Source: Pseudoxanthomonas sp. X-1
GTDB taxonomy: Bacteria; Pseudomonadota; Gammaproteobacteria; Xanthomonadales; Xanthomonadaceae
Direction of reading: 5' to 3'
DNA length: 64,000 bases
NCBI RefSeq assembly: GCF_020042665.1
Contig: NZ_CP083376.1
Span: 2,826,001-2,890,000 of the forward strand
The notes under the pieces are model-generated. The model made no database searches. It was not told the DNA's origin and saw nothing but the letters and a program-made list of their open reading frames with translations. The number at the start of each line of letters is the position of its first letter. The stretch's first letter is position 1. The position numbers were made by a program, and so were the translations under genes. Shown here in pieces: positions 10,120 through 19,010 of the stretch.

Positions 10120-12093
10120 TCAGCCCAGCGCGCGCAGCAGGCGGCCGGCTTCCTCGCGGGCGTGCGGATCGTCGCTGGCGCTGACCTGCTGCAGCAGCGC
10201 GCGCGCCGCCTCGGTGTCGCCCAGATCGAGGTAGGCGATGGCCAGCTCCAGGCGTTCGCGTCCGCTGGCGGCCGGCGGGGCGATCGGCACCACCGGATCG
10301 GCCTGACGCGCGGCCGGCGCGGGCACGGGCGTGACCGCCGGCGACGGCCGGGGCACCGGGCGCGACTGTGCGGTGGCCGTGGCGATCGGCACCACGGTCG
10401 GCGAGATGCGCGGTTCGATCGGATGCGGGCCGTCGACCGTGTGCCAGGTCGGCTTGGCGGTGGGGCTCATCCAGGCCGGCGTGCCGGGCGCGGGCGTGGG
10501 CGATTCGACCGGGCCGGGACGGGACTCGCCGCCGGCGTAGGACGGGGTGTAGCGCGGCGCGGCGGGTTCGGACGCAGGCGCGGCGGCCGGAGCCGGCGCT
10601 TGGGCGGGCGACGCTTCCGGCTCCGCGGCCGCCGCGGCCACCGGCTCGACCGGGACGGGATCCGGCGCGGGCGCCTCGAGCGGGCCGCGGTAGACCGGCG
10701 TCGGACTCGGCCCGCGGCGACCGCGCAGGCCGACCCAGGCCAGCAGGCCGCCGACGACCAGCGCCAGTCCGATCCACCACCACGCCGGTGCGCCGGCGGC
10801 GGCCGCGCCCTGGCTGTCGGCCAGGTGCTTCTGCGCCGCGGCCAGGTCGCTGTCCTTCATCGCGATCAGCTTGGACTGCTGGTCCTTGAGCTTTTCCAGC
10901 TCCGCCACGCGGGTCTTGAGTTCGGCCACCTCGGCGCTGCGCGCGGCCAGGTCCTCGCGGCTCTGCCGAAGCTGTTGTTCTGCCAGCATGTCTCCCTCGC
11001 CTCCGGCCTGGGTGCCGGATGTGGTGCCTGCGCGCTGCGTGGCGTTGGCCACGGGCGGGGCGATTTCAAGTCGTGCGTCGGCCGCGCGCGCGGGCTTGGC
11101 GGCGCCGGCCACCGGCGGCGCGGCGGGCGTATTGCCGGCCGGCTGCGGCACCGGCGCGCGCACCTGGCGCCAGTCGGAAATCTGCCGGCGCACCATCGCC
11201 GAGGCCTCCGCGGAGGCCAGCGCTTCGGTCTCCTCGGCGGTGGGCATGCGCAGCGTGGCGCCGGCGCGCAGACGGTTGATGTTGTTGCCGATGAAGGCCT
11301 GCGGATTGGCCTGCAGCAGCGCGATCATGGTCTGGTCCAGCGTGCCGGACTGCTGCACGCTGCGGGCGATCTGCGACAGCGTCTGGCCGCGGGCGACCGT
11401 CAGGCTGCCGCTGCTGGACGCGGTCGGCGCGGCGATCGTCGGCGCGGGCCGCGGTGTCGGTGTCGGCGGCGGCTCCAATGCGGGCGGCGGGCTGGGCGGC
11501 GTGGCGGCGATCGCCGGTGTCGGCGCGTTCTCCGCCGGCGGTTCGGCCGGCGCGGGCGGCGGTGCCTCGGCCACCGGCGGCGGCAGCGGCTGCGCGCGCG
11601 GGGGGACCGCTTCGATGCGGTTGGAGGGCGCCGGCGTCGGCGCCTGGATCTGCGGCTGGCCGGCGGCGGCGACCGCGCCCGGCGCGCCCACCAGCGCGGA
11701 GTACTCGCGCACCAGGCGTCCCTGGCCCCAGTCCACCTCGATCAGGAAGTTCACCGCCGGCATGTCCACCGGCGCGGCGCTGGTCACGCGGATGACCGGC
11801 TTGCCATCGCTGGACAGGGCCACGGCGAAGTCGAGCTGGCTGACCAGCCCGCTCGGCCGCGCCAGGCCGACGCGCTCGAAGATGACCGGCGAGGCCAGCC
11901 GCGCGCGCAGCTGCTCCAGCTCGCCCGGCTCGCTGGAAATGACCGGGATCTCGGCCAGCAGCGGCTGGCCGGGCTGCGACATGACCCGGATCTCACCCAG
12001 GCCCAGGGCGCATGCCGCATGGCTGGCCGCCAGCAGCGCCAGCGCCAGCGCACCGCGTGCGGCGGGTTTGAAGAACGCCTGTTTCAAGGACAT
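10120..12093 (-). CDS. fimV: FimV-like pilus/peptidoglycan-binding hub protein
   Basis: This 657-residue inner-membrane protein supports type IV pilus assembly and twitching in relatives. The order is: signal peptide ([16 protein letters not shown], cleaved near residue 30); the conserved FimV N-terminal domain ([20 protein letters not shown]); a proline/alanine-rich linker; a LysM domain ([19 protein letters not shown]); a coiled coil ([19 protein letters not shown]); one membrane helix ([16 protein letters not shown]); an acidic and proline-rich cytoplasmic region; and a C-terminal TPR-like FimV domain ([20 protein letters not shown]). It is shorter than Pseudomonas FimV (about 920) because the repeat region is small. 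Its place upstream of truA matches Pseudomonas gene order. Confidence 0.88.
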   Translation of the reverse strand: MSLKQAFFKPAARGALALALLAASHAACALGLGEIRVMSQPGQPLLAEIPVISSEPGELEQLRARLASPVIFERVGLARPSGLVSQLDFAVALSSDGKPVIRVTSAAPVDMPAVNFLIEVDWGQGRLVREYSALVGAPGAVAAAGQPQIQAPTPAPSNRIEAVPPRAQPLPPPVAEAPPPAPAEPPAENAPTPAIAATPPSPPPALEPPPTPTPRPAPTIAAPTASSSGSLTVARGQTLSQIARSVQQSGTLDQTMIALLQANPQAFIGNNINRLRAGATLRMPTAEETEALASAEASAMVRRQISDWRQVRAPVPQPAGNTPAAPPVAGAAKPARAADARLEIAPPVANATQRAGTTSGTQAGGEGDMLAEQQLRQSREDLAARSAEVAELKTRVAELEKLKDQQSKLIAMKDSDLAAAQKHLADSQGAAAAGAPAWWWIGLALVVGGLLAWVGLRGRRGPSPTPVYRGPLEAPAPDPVPVEPVAAAAAEPEASPAQAPAPAAAPASEPAAPRYTPSYAGGESRPGPVESPTPAPGTPAWMSPTAKPTWHTVDGPHPIEPRISPTVVPIATATAQSRPVPRPSPAVTPVPAPAARQADPVVPIAPPAASGRERLELAIAYLDLGDTEAARALLQQVSASDDPHAREEAGRLLRALG

Positions 12094-12183
12094 CCCCTGT
12101 GGAACACCGCCGCGACTATAGAGCGTTTGGCCTGCGCTTGCCCCTGCCCGGGTCGGCCAAGCGCACGGAGCAAGCGGGAACCG

Positions 12184-12218
12184 GGAGCGGGACAGCCCGC
12201 GACGGACCATCCCGCTCC
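12184..12218 (-). terminator. Hairpin between asd and fimV
   Basis: Perfect arms GGAGCGGGA (12184-12192) and TCCCGCTCC (12210-12218) lie about 18 bases past the asd stop. There is no T-tract, so an intrinsic terminator is uncertain; it may instead be an mRNA-stabilising stem or a repeat. Confidence 0.3.
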
Positions 12219-12235
12219 TCCCCGATGCAGGCCTC

Positions 12236-13261
12236 TCAGCCGCCGGCCGCCACCAGCTCGGCCAGCTGCACGGCGTTCAGCGCCGCGCCCTTGCGGATGT
12301 TGTCGGCCACCACCCACAGGTTGAGGCCGCGCGGATGCGAGAAGTCCTCGCGGATGCGGCCGACGAACACCGGGTCCTTGCCCGAGGCGTGGGTCACCGG
12401 GGTCGGATAGCCGCCGGCCTCCTGCCTGTCGACCACTTCCACGCCCGGCGCGCTGGCCAGCAGTGCGCGCGCGGCTTCCGGGGTGATCTTCTTCCTGGTC
12501 TCGATGTTGACCGCCTCGGAATGGCCGTAGAACACCGGTACGCGCACCGCGGTCGGGTTCACCTGGATGGTCTTGTCGCCCAGGATCTTCTGCGTCTCCC
12601 AGACCAGCTTCATCTCTTCCTTGGTGTAGCCGTTGGGCTGGAAGTCGTCGATGTGCGGGATCAGGTTGAAGGCGATCTGCACCGGGAAGCGCTGCGGATC
12701 GATCTCCTGGAACGCCAGCAGCTGCGCGGTCTGCTTGCCCAGTTCCTCCAGCGCCGAGCGGCCGCCGCCGGACACCGACTGGTAGGTGGCGATGTTGACG
12801 CGCTCGATGCCGTATTCCTTGTGGATCGGCGCCAGCACCGGCATCAGCTGCATGGTCGAGCAGTTGGGGTTGGCGATGATGCCGCGCGGGCGGTCCTTCG
12901 CGGCTTCCGGGTTCACCTCGGACACCACCAGCGGCACGTCGTCGTCGTAGCGGAAGGCCGAGGAGTTGTCGATCACCACCGCGCCGGCGGCGGCGAACTT
13001 GGGCGCGTATTCCTTGGAGATGCCGCCGCCGGCCGAGAACAGCGCGATGTCCACGCCGGTCGGGTCGAAGGTGGCCAGGTCCTGCACGGTGACCTTGCCG
13101 CCGCGATAGTCGATCTGGCCGCCGGCCGAGCGCTCGGAGGCCAGCGCGATCAGCTTGCCGACCGGGAAGTCGCGCTCGGCCAGGATGGACAGCATGGTCT
13201 CGCCGACGGCGCCGGTGGCGCCCACGACGGCGACGGTGAAGCTGCGGGTTGCATTGCTCAT
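12236..13261 (-). CDS. asd: Aspartate-semialdehyde dehydrogenase
   Basis: This 341-residue enzyme reduces beta-aspartyl phosphate to aspartate semialdehyde, the branch point to lysine/diaminopimelate, threonine and methionine. The NADP-binding start is VAVVGATGAVGETML. The catalytic cysteine is C134 in NPNCSTMQL, and QSVSGGGRSALEEL is the conserved active-site loop. The frame is open much further upstream, but the ATG at 13261 gives the family N-terminus. Neighbours are fimV downstream and a hydroxyacid dehydrogenase upstream. Confidence 0.96.
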   Translation of the reverse strand: MSNATRSFTVAVVGATGAVGETMLSILAERDFPVGKLIALASERSAGGQIDYRGGKVTVQDLATFDPTGVDIALFSAGGGISKEYAPKFAAAGAVVIDNSSAFRYDDDVPLVVSEVNPEAAKDRPRGIIANPNCSTMQLMPVLAPIHKEYGIERVNIATYQSVSGGGRSALEELGKQTAQLLAFQEIDPQRFPVQIAFNLIPHIDDFQPNGYTKEEMKLVWETQKILGDKTIQVNPTAVRVPVFYGHSEAVNIETRKKITPEAARALLASAPGVEVVDRQEAGGYPTPVTHASGKDPVFVGRIREDFSHPRGLNLWVVADNIRKGAALNAVQLAELVAAGG

Positions 13262-13284
13262 GGGGATGTCTTCTTGAAGGGGGT

Positions 13285-13371
13285 CGATAGGGAGAACAGA
13301 CGCGACAGACGAAGGGAACCTTGGGTTCGGGGAACCTGCCCGGCATGCGTTGCGCGGAAGGTTCCCTATCG
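13285..13371. repeat. Nested inverted repeats in the gap upstream of asd
   Basis: CGATAGGGAGAAC (13285-13297) pairs imperfectly with GTTCCCTATCG (13361-13371), with one inserted base. AGGGAACCTT (13313-13322) is the exact reverse complement of AAGGTTCCCT (13358-13367). A small GGTTC-GG-GGAACC dyad lies between. The right arms include the stop codon of the dehydrogenase gene. Transcripts could fold into alternative stems; a regulatory or termination role is inference. Confidence 0.45.
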
Positions 13372-14418
13372 TTTGGCCGCGGTGGTTTTGGTCGCGCCCA
13401 CGATCGCGCCGCCGGTCTGGGCGGCTTTGAGCGCGTCGGCGTTGACGAGGCTGGGCGGGTTGCCGGCGTCCGGCCCGAAGCCCAGCGCGGCGATCAGGTT
13501 GTCCACCGCCAGCTGCACCATCGCCCGGCGCGTGGCCAGGCTGGCGCTGCCGATGTGCGGGGTCAGCACGACGTTCTTCAGCGCCAGCAGCTCCGGGCGC
13601 ACGGTCGGCTCGCCTTCGAACACGTCCAGCCCGGCGCCGGCCAGGCGGCCATGGGCCAGCGCGTCGGCCAGCGCGAGCTCGTCGACGATGCCGCCGCGGG
13701 CGATGTTCACCAGGGTGGCGGTGGGCTTCATCTTCGCCAGCGCGGCGGCATCGATCAGATGGTGCGAGGCTGGCGTATACGGCAGCACCAGCACCAGGTG
13801 ATCGCTGCTGCGCAGCAGGTCGTCGAACGGCACGTAGGACGCGCCGACCTCGGTCTCGACCTCGGCCGCCAGCCGCGAGCGGTTGTGGTACAGCACGCGC
13901 ATGCCGAAGCCGCGCGCGCGCCGGGCGATGGCCTGGCCGATGCGGCCCATGCCGAGGATGCCCAGCGTGCTGCCGTGCAGGTCCGCGCCGAGCAGCGTGG
14001 TGAAGGACCACTTGCCCCACTGCCCGCTGCGCAGGAAGGCCTCGGCCTCGGTGATGCGGCGCGCGGTGGCCATCAGCAGGGCGAAGCCCAGGTCGGCGGT
14101 GGTCTCGGTCAGCACGTCGGGCGTGTTGGTGACCGCGACGCCGGCGGTGCCGAGCGCGGCGATGTCCAGATTGTTGTAGCCGACCGCGACGTTGGCCAGC
14201 GCGCGCAGCTTCGGCGCATCGGCGATCTCCGCGGCACCGATGCGCTCGTTGAGCGTGATCAGCGCGCCGTCCAGCGGCGCCAGCCTTCGCGCCAGCTGCT
14301 CGGAGGTATGGGTCGTGACGACCTGGGTGGTCTCCACGTCGCAATGCGCCCGCAGCTGGTCGACGATGTCGTCGAACAGCGGCTGGCTCACCCAGACGCG
14401 GGGCCGCGACTCAGCCAT
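13366..14418 (-). CDS. D-2-hydroxyacid dehydrogenase (glyoxylate/hydroxypyruvate reductase type)
   Basis: This 350-residue NAD(P)-dependent dehydrogenase reduces 2-oxoacids such as glyoxylate or hydroxypyruvate. The nucleotide fold is [20 protein letters not shown]. The catalytic arginine is in [10 protein letters not shown], the glutamate in LDVFEGEP and the histidine in LTPHIGSA, in the canonical order. It resembles GhrB/TkrA more than SerA because it lacks an ACT domain. The start at 14418 overlaps the aroC stop by eight bases, so it is in the prmB-aroC operon. Exact substrate is uncertain. Confidence 0.85.
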   Translation of the reverse strand: MAESRPRVWVSQPLFDDIVDQLRAHCDVETTQVVTTHTSEQLARRLAPLDGALITLNERIGAAEIADAPKLRALANVAVGYNNLDIAALGTAGVAVTNTPDVLTETTADLGFALLMATARRITEAEAFLRSGQWGKWSFTTLLGADLHGSTLGILGMGRIGQAIARRARGFGMRVLYHNRSRLAAEVETEVGASYVPFDDLLRSSDHLVLVLPYTPASHHLIDAAALAKMKPTATLVNIARGGIVDELALADALAHGRLAGAGLDVFEGEPTVRPELLALKNVVLTPHIGSASLATRRAMVQLAVDNLIAALGFGPDAGNPPSLVNADALKAAQTGGAIVGATKTTAAKR

Positions 14419-15514
14419 CGACCTGCCCGGGCACGCGCGGCGCGACTTCGCCGACATCGCCGCATTGCGCGCGATGCCGCAGGGCCTGGTCCATCAGCAC
14501 CAGGGCCATCATCGCCTCGGCGATCGGCGTGGCGCGGATGCCGACGCAGGGATCGTGGCGGCCAGTGGTGATGACCTCGACCGCCTCGCCGTGCACGTCC
14601 ACCGTCTGGCCGGGCAGGCGCAGGCTGGAGGTCGGCTTCAGCACGATCGAGGCGGTCACCGGCTGGCCGGTGGAGATGCCGCCGAGGATGCCGCCGGCGT
14701 GGTTGCTCAGGAAGCCCTGCGGGGTGATCAGGTCGCGGTGCTGCGTGCCCTTCTGCGCGGCCGCGGCGAAGCCGTCGCCGATCTCCACGCCCTTGACCGC
14801 GTTGATGCTCATCAGCGCGGCGGCCAGGTCGCCGTCGAGCTTGCCGTAGATCGGCTCGCCCCAGCCCGGCGGCACGCCGTCGGCCACCACGTCCACGCGC
14901 GCGCCCACCGAGTCGCCGGACTTGCGCAGCGCGTCCATGTAGGCCTCCAGTTCGGCGACCTGCGGCGCATGCGGCCAGAAGAACGGGTTGTCCTCCACCG
15001 CGCTCCAGTCGAAGCCCGCCGGCCTGATCTCGCCCAGCTGCGAAAGGAAGCCGCGCACGGTCACGCCGTAACGCTGCCTGAGCCATTTCTTGGCGATCAC
15101 GCCGGCGGCCACGCGCATGGTCGTCTCGCGCGCCGACGAGCGCCCGCCGCCGCGCGGGTCGCGGATGCCGTACTTCTGCCAGTAGCTGTAGTCGGCATGG
15201 CCCGGGCGGAACTGCGCGGCGATGTTCGCGTAGTCCTTGCTGCGCTGGTCGGTGTTGCGGATCAGCAGCCCGATCGGCGTGCCGGTGGTGCGCCCCTCGT
15301 ACACGCCGGAGAGGATCTCGACCTGGTCGGCCTCGTGCCGCGCCGAGGTGTGCCGGCTCCTGCCGGTGGCGCGGCGCTGCAGGTCGTGGGCGAACTCCTC
15401 GGCACCGAGCTCCAGCCCCGGCGGGCAGCCATCGACCACGCAGCCGATCGCCGGCCCGTGCGATTCGCCGAAGGTGGTGACGGTCAGCAGCTTGCCGAAA
15501 CTGTTGGCGCTCAT
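14411..15514 (-). CDS. aroC: Chorismate synthase
   Basis: The 367-residue FMN-dependent enzyme converts EPSP to chorismate, the last shared step of aromatic amino acid synthesis. It shows [20 protein letters not shown] at the N-terminus, [20 protein letters not shown], and [20 protein letters not shown] in the core. The ATG overlaps the prmB stop as ATGA. The C-terminal tail after residue 350 is short and variable. Confidence 0.97.
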   Translation of the reverse strand: MSANSFGKLLTVTTFGESHGPAIGCVVDGCPPGLELGAEEFAHDLQRRATGRSRHTSARHEADQVEILSGVYEGRTTGTPIGLLIRNTDQRSKDYANIAAQFRPGHADYSYWQKYGIRDPRGGGRSSARETTMRVAAGVIAKKWLRQRYGVTVRGFLSQLGEIRPAGFDWSAVEDNPFFWPHAPQVAELEAYMDALRKSGDSVGARVDVVADGVPPGWGEPIYGKLDGDLAAALMSINAVKGVEIGDGFAAAAQKGTQHRDLITPQGFLSNHAGGILGGISTGQPVTASIVLKPTSSLRLPGQTVDVHGEAVEVITTGRHDPCVGIRATPIAEAMMALVLMDQALRHRAQCGDVGEVAPRVPGQVDG

Positions 15515-16440
15515 GGGCGGCTGGCTGCAAGCTCGGTGATGCGGGCGCTGTGCGCGATCAGTTCGCGGCACTCGACCGCGAAGATGCCCATCTGCCCGAC
15601 CTTGAACTCGATCCAGGCGAAGTCGACTTCCGGCAGCAGCCGCACCAGATGCTGTTCGGATTCGCCGACCTCGCAGATCAGCAGGCCGTCCTCGGACAGG
15701 TGGATCGGCGCGTCGCGCAGGATCTTCAGCACCAGGTCCAGGCCGTCGTCGCCCGCGCGCAGCCCCAGCTCGGGCTCGTAGCCGTACTCGCGCGGCAGCG
15801 CGTCGGTCTCGGCGTTGGTGACGTAGGGCGGATTGGTGACGATCAGGTCGTAGTGGCGCCCGGACAGGCCCGTGAACAGGTCGGACTTGAGCAGGGTCAC
15901 GTTGTCGGCGAGCAGGCGCGCCTTGTTCTCGGCGGCCAGCGCCAGCGCATCGTCGCTGATGTCCACGCCGTCGACCTGCCAGTCCGGGTTGTAGTGGGCC
16001 ATGGCGATGGCGATGCAGCCCGAGCCGGTGCACAGGTCCAGCGCGCGATATACCTCGCGACCGGCCAGCCAGGGCTCGAAGCCCGACTCGATCAGCTCGG
16101 CGATCGGCGAACGCGGCACCAGCGCGCGCGCATCGGTCTTGAAGCTCAGGCCCGCGAACCAGGCCTCGCCGGTCAGGTAGGCCACCGGCACGCGCTCGAC
16201 CACGCGGCGCTCGATCAGCGCCAGGATGGCCTGCTTCTCCTCCGGCAGCAGCCGCGCCTGGCCATAGGCCGGACCCAGATCCGGCGGCAGGTGCAGGGTA
16301 TGCAGGACCAGCGCGGTGGCTTCGTCCAGCGCGTTGTCGTGGCTGTGCCCGAAGGTCAACCCGGCCGCGTTGAACCGGCTGGCGCCGTAGCGGATCAGGT
16401 CGATGATGGTGTGCAGGGCGTCGGCTGCGCTGGCAGTCAT
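15511..16440 (-). CDS. prmB: 50S ribosomal protein L3 glutamine methyltransferase
   Basis: This 309-residue SAM-dependent N5-glutamine methyltransferase modifies ribosomal protein L3. It has an N-terminal helical substrate domain, a SAM motif [16 protein letters not shown] near residues 133-148, and the glutamine-binding NPPY at 203-206 followed by [21 protein letters not shown], which distinguishes PrmB from PrmC. Two TTG codons precede the ATG at 16440, but ATG is preferred. Downstream aroC is coupled by ATGA; prmB-aroC is a common pairing. Confidence 0.92.
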   Translation of the reverse strand: MTASAADALHTIIDLIRYGASRFNAAGLTFGHSHDNALDEATALVLHTLHLPPDLGPAYGQARLLPEEKQAILALIERRVVERVPVAYLTGEAWFAGLSFKTDARALVPRSPIAELIESGFEPWLAGREVYRALDLCTGSGCIAIAMAHYNPDWQVDGVDISDDALALAAENKARLLADNVTLLKSDLFTGLSGRHYDLIVTNPPYVTNAETDALPREYGYEPELGLRAGDDGLDLVLKILRDAPIHLSEDGLLICEVGESEQHLVRLLPEVDFAWIEFKVGQMGIFAVECRELIAHSARITELAASRP

Positions 16441-16468
16441 GGACAACAACGGCTGAAGGCGGTCGCCG

Positions 16469-16474
16469 ATTATA
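16469..16474 (-). promoter_or_regulatory. Consensus -10 box upstream of prmB
   Basis: On the minus strand this reads TATAAT, 28 bases upstream of the prmB start, in the 84-base divergent gap with the SCO1 gene. No good -35 is visible at 16-18 bases. On the plus strand TATCAT (16490-16495) could serve the SCO1 gene. Confidence 0.4.
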
Positions 16475-16524
16475 AGGGGCCCGGCCCGGTATCATGCCCC
16501 TTCGTTGCACGGGAAAACGTCTCA

Positions 16525-17184
16525 ATGATGTCCAAACGCAGCTTCGGCGTCCTGGTGTTGATCGTGGTGGCCGGCGTGCTGGGCGTGCTGGCGGCCAACA
16601 AGCTGCTGGGACCCTCCGGCGCACCCCACGCGCCGTGGCCGGCCACGCAGGCGGTGACCCTGCTGCCCACGCCGCGGCCGCTGCCGGAGTTCTCGCTGCG
16701 CCAGTCCGATGGCACCCAGCTGACCCAGGGCGAGCTGCGCGGCCACTGGACGCTGGTGTTCCTGGGGTTCACCTTCTGCCCCGACGTGTGCCCGACCACG
16801 CTGGCCCAGCTGGCGCAGGCGCAGAAGCAGTGGGCCGGCCTGCCGGAGAGCACGCGGCCGCGCGTGCTGTTCGTGTCGGTCGATCCCGAGCGCGACACGC
16901 CGATCAAGACCGGCGAGTATGCCCACGCCTTCCACAAGGACACCCTGGCCGCGACCGCCGACGTGCCCGCGCTGGAAGCCTTCGCCAAGTCGCTGAGCCT
17001 GCTGTTCGTGAAGGTGCCGGGCGAACACTTCAAGGACAACCCGCAGGACTATTCGATGGACCATTCCGCACAGATCGTCGTGCTCGACCCGCAGGCCCGC
17101 ATGGCCGGCATCATCCAGCCGCCGTTCGCCCCCGCGCCGATCGCCGCGGACCTGCTCAAGCTGACCCGGGCCACGACTCCGTGA
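16525..17184 (+). CDS. SCO1/SenC family copper-chaperone thioredoxin-fold protein
   Basis: This 219-residue protein has one N-terminal membrane anchor ([17 protein letters not shown]) and a periplasmic thioredoxin-like domain. The copper/redox motif is CPDVC (C85, C89), and the third ligand histidine is probably in DYSMDHSAQ. In relatives it matures the CuA site of cytochrome c oxidase. Two adjacent ATGs are possible; GGGA lies ten bases before the first. Its last four bases GTGA form the start of psd, so the two are co-translated. No oxidase genes are nearby. Confidence 0.88.
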   Translation: MMSKRSFGVLVLIVVAGVLGVLAANKLLGPSGAPHAPWPATQAVTLLPTPRPLPEFSLRQSDGTQLTQGELRGHWTLVFLGFTFCPDVCPTTLAQLAQAQKQWAGLPESTRPRVLFVSVDPERDTPIKTGEYAHAFHKDTLAATADVPALEAFAKSLSLLFVKVPGEHFKDNPQDYSMDHSAQIVVLDPQARMAGIIQPPFAPAPIAADLLKLTRATTP

Positions 17185-18029
17185 GCCTGGTCACCACCCT
17201 CACCTACGCGCTGCCGCACCGGCTGCTGTCCTCGCTGGCGCGCAGGCTGGCGTACTCGGACAACCCGGCGATCAAGCAGCGGATCATCGACACGGTGGTG
17301 GCCCGGTTCGACGTGAACCTGGCCGAGGCCGCGCAGCCCGACCCGACCGCCTACCCCACCTTCAATGCCTTCTTCACCCGCGCCCTGAAGCCGGGCGCGC
17401 GCACGCCCGATCCGGACCCGCGCAGCCTGCTGATGCCGGCCGATGGCCACATCAGCCAGTGCGGACCGATCGAATCGGGCCGCATCTTCCAGGCCAAGGG
17501 CCGGCACTTCACCGCCGCCGCGCTGCTCGGCAGCGAGGCCGATGCGGCGCCGTTCGAGCACGGCCGCTACGCCACCGTCTACCTGTCCCCGCGCGACTAC
17601 CACCGTGTGCACATGCCGTGGACCGGCACGCTGCGCGAGACCGTGCACGTGCCCGGCCGGCTGTTCAGCGTGGGCACCGACGCGGTGGCCCGGGTGCAGG
17701 GCCTGTTCGCGCGCAACGAGCGGCTGGTGTGCCACTTCGACACCGACTTCGGCCCGATGGCCTGCGTGATGGTCGGCGCGATGCTGGTCTCGGGCGTGGA
17801 AACGGTCTGGAGCGGCGTGGAGATCCCCGAGTACGCCACCTCGATCACGCGCAAGGACTGGCGCGGCCGCGGCATCGTGCTGGAGCGCTTCGGCGAGATG
17901 GCGCGCTTCAACTACGGTTCGACCGTGATCGTGCTGTTGCCGCCCGGCGTGGCCGAGCTGGCCCCGAACCTGCGCGCCGAGGCGCCGGTACGCCTGGGGC
18001 AGGCGCTCGCCAGGCGAACAGTTCCCTGA
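17181..18029 (+). CDS. psd: Phosphatidylserine decarboxylase proenzyme
   Basis: This 282-residue proenzyme makes phosphatidylethanolamine at the inner membrane. It autocleaves before a serine that becomes the pyruvoyl group; here this is G246-S247 in [10 protein letters not shown], in place of the usual LGST. Conserved [25 protein letters not shown] and [12 protein letters not shown] segments are present. The start is GTG, overlapping the SCO1-gene stop as GTGA. The stop lies inside a 15-bp tandem repeat, and a decayed copy of the cleavage-site segment follows downstream. Confidence 0.94.
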   Translation: MSLVTTLTYALPHRLLSSLARRLAYSDNPAIKQRIIDTVVARFDVNLAEAAQPDPTAYPTFNAFFTRALKPGARTPDPDPRSLLMPADGHISQCGPIESGRIFQAKGRHFTAAALLGSEADAAPFEHGRYATVYLSPRDYHRVHMPWTGTLRETVHVPGRLFSVGTDAVARVQGLFARNERLVCHFDTDFGPMACVMVGAMLVSGVETVWSGVEIPEYATSITRKDWRGRGIVLERFGEMARFNYGSTVIVLLPPGVAELAPNLRAEAPVRLGQALARRTVP

Positions 18030-18052
18030 GGCGCGGCTCCCTGAGGCGCGGC
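18023..18052 (+). repeat. 15-bp tandem duplication across the psd stop codon
   Basis: TCCCTGAGGCGCGGC occurs twice back to back (18023-18037 and 18038-18052). The first copy contains the psd TGA at 18027-18029. The second copy repeats the stop, so the protein end is unaffected. Confidence 0.85.
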
Positions 18053-18094
18053 GGCGCGCCAACCCGACAGGCGCCCTGCTGCCTGCGTGGCGCG

Positions 18095-18165
18095 GCGCGC
18101 TGCAACTACGGCTCCACGCTCATCGCGCGCTCGCCGCCGGGCGTGGCCGAACTGGCGCCGGGCCG
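18095..18165 (+). pseudogene. Decayed duplicate of the psd pyruvoyl-site segment
   Basis: Bases 18095-18165 align without gaps to psd 17901-17971, with about 56 of 71 identical by hand count. In one frame they still read RCNYGSTLIA then [10 protein letters not shown], matching psd [10 protein letters not shown] and [10 protein letters not shown]. The copy is not in frame with psd, has no start of its own, and ends against the stop of the convergent secreted-protein gene. It is a partial-duplication remnant and is not expected to be functional. Confidence 0.65.
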
Positions 18166-18167
18166 GC

Positions 18168-18908
18168 CTAGCCGGCCGGTTCGGCCCGGCGCGACGCCGA
18201 TGCCGCGGGCGCGAAGGCCCACCGCGGCTTGCCGCCGATCCAGAGCTCGTATGCGAAGCTCTGCACCATGCGTCCATAGGCCGCCCCCGGCTTTCCGTAG
18301 TTGGCGCCGACGCTGATGGTGTGGCGCCCCTTGGGCAGCGGCGGCAGCAACAGCCAATAGCCATCGCTGGCCGCCAGGGTACGCACCTGCCCAGGCTGGG
18401 ACGCTGTTTCGGGATGCAGGTCGAAACAGCCGCTGGCAACGCGGTACTGCCTGATACCGGGCAGCCGCGCGCCATCGACGAGGACCTCGGCGCTTTGCAG
18501 GTGATCGTTGTTGAGGGCGGCCCGCTCGCGCACGTCCGTGCAGGCCTTCATGGGAAGGACCTGGCCGTTCTCGACGTAGCGGCTGGCGTGGTACATGTTG
18601 ATGATCGGTAGCAACAGGTACTTGCCTTCGGGCACCTCGCAGCGGCGATTGACCGGTGCTCCACCGGCCGTGCCCGCCAGGAACCAGACCGATCCTCGTT
18701 GCCCTTCGCCGCAGAAGCGCCCGTCGGGATCCAGATAGGGCTGCACCGGCACCGTGAGTGCCCATTGCCACCAGGCGGCCGTCAGCTGCGCATAGCGCAG
18801 TCCATCGACCTGGGCGTCGGCAGGCAGCGGCGCCGGCGTACCGGCAAGGGCTGGCGCAAGAGCAAGCAGTCCCAGCCACAGCCCGCACCAGCGCCGGAAC
18901 GTCGTCAT
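18168..18908 (-). CDS. Secreted protein of unknown function
   Basis: This is a 246-residue protein with a clear signal peptide (MTTFRRWCGLWLGLLALAPALA, cut before GTPAP). The mature part has AAWWQWALTVP, a GSVWFLAGTAGG stretch, a RRCEVPEGKYLLLPIIN segment, and a C-terminal region with AYGRMVQSFAYELWIGGK. Four cysteines remain in the mature protein, in keeping with periplasmic disulfides. I recognise the WQW/VWFLAGT/VP-GK-LL-PIIN pattern as a widespread uncharacterised secreted family, but no function can be assigned. It is convergent with psd. Confidence 0.75.
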   Translation of the reverse strand: MTTFRRWCGLWLGLLALAPALAGTPAPLPADAQVDGLRYAQLTAAWWQWALTVPVQPYLDPDGRFCGEGQRGSVWFLAGTAGGAPVNRRCEVPEGKYLLLPIINMYHASRYVENGQVLPMKACTDVRERAALNNDHLQSAEVLVDGARLPGIRQYRVASGCFDLHPETASQPGQVRTLAASDGYWLLLPPLPKGRHTISVGANYGKPGAAYGRMVQSFAYELWIGGKPRWAFAPAASASRRAEPAG

Positions 18909-19010
18909 TCCCTGACCATCCTGTTTCCGTGAGTATCGAGCCAACCTTACCGCGTCACGCATGCGGTCGTCTGGCGGAGGCGAGATTGCCCGCCTCTGCC
19001 GCCGGCGCGA

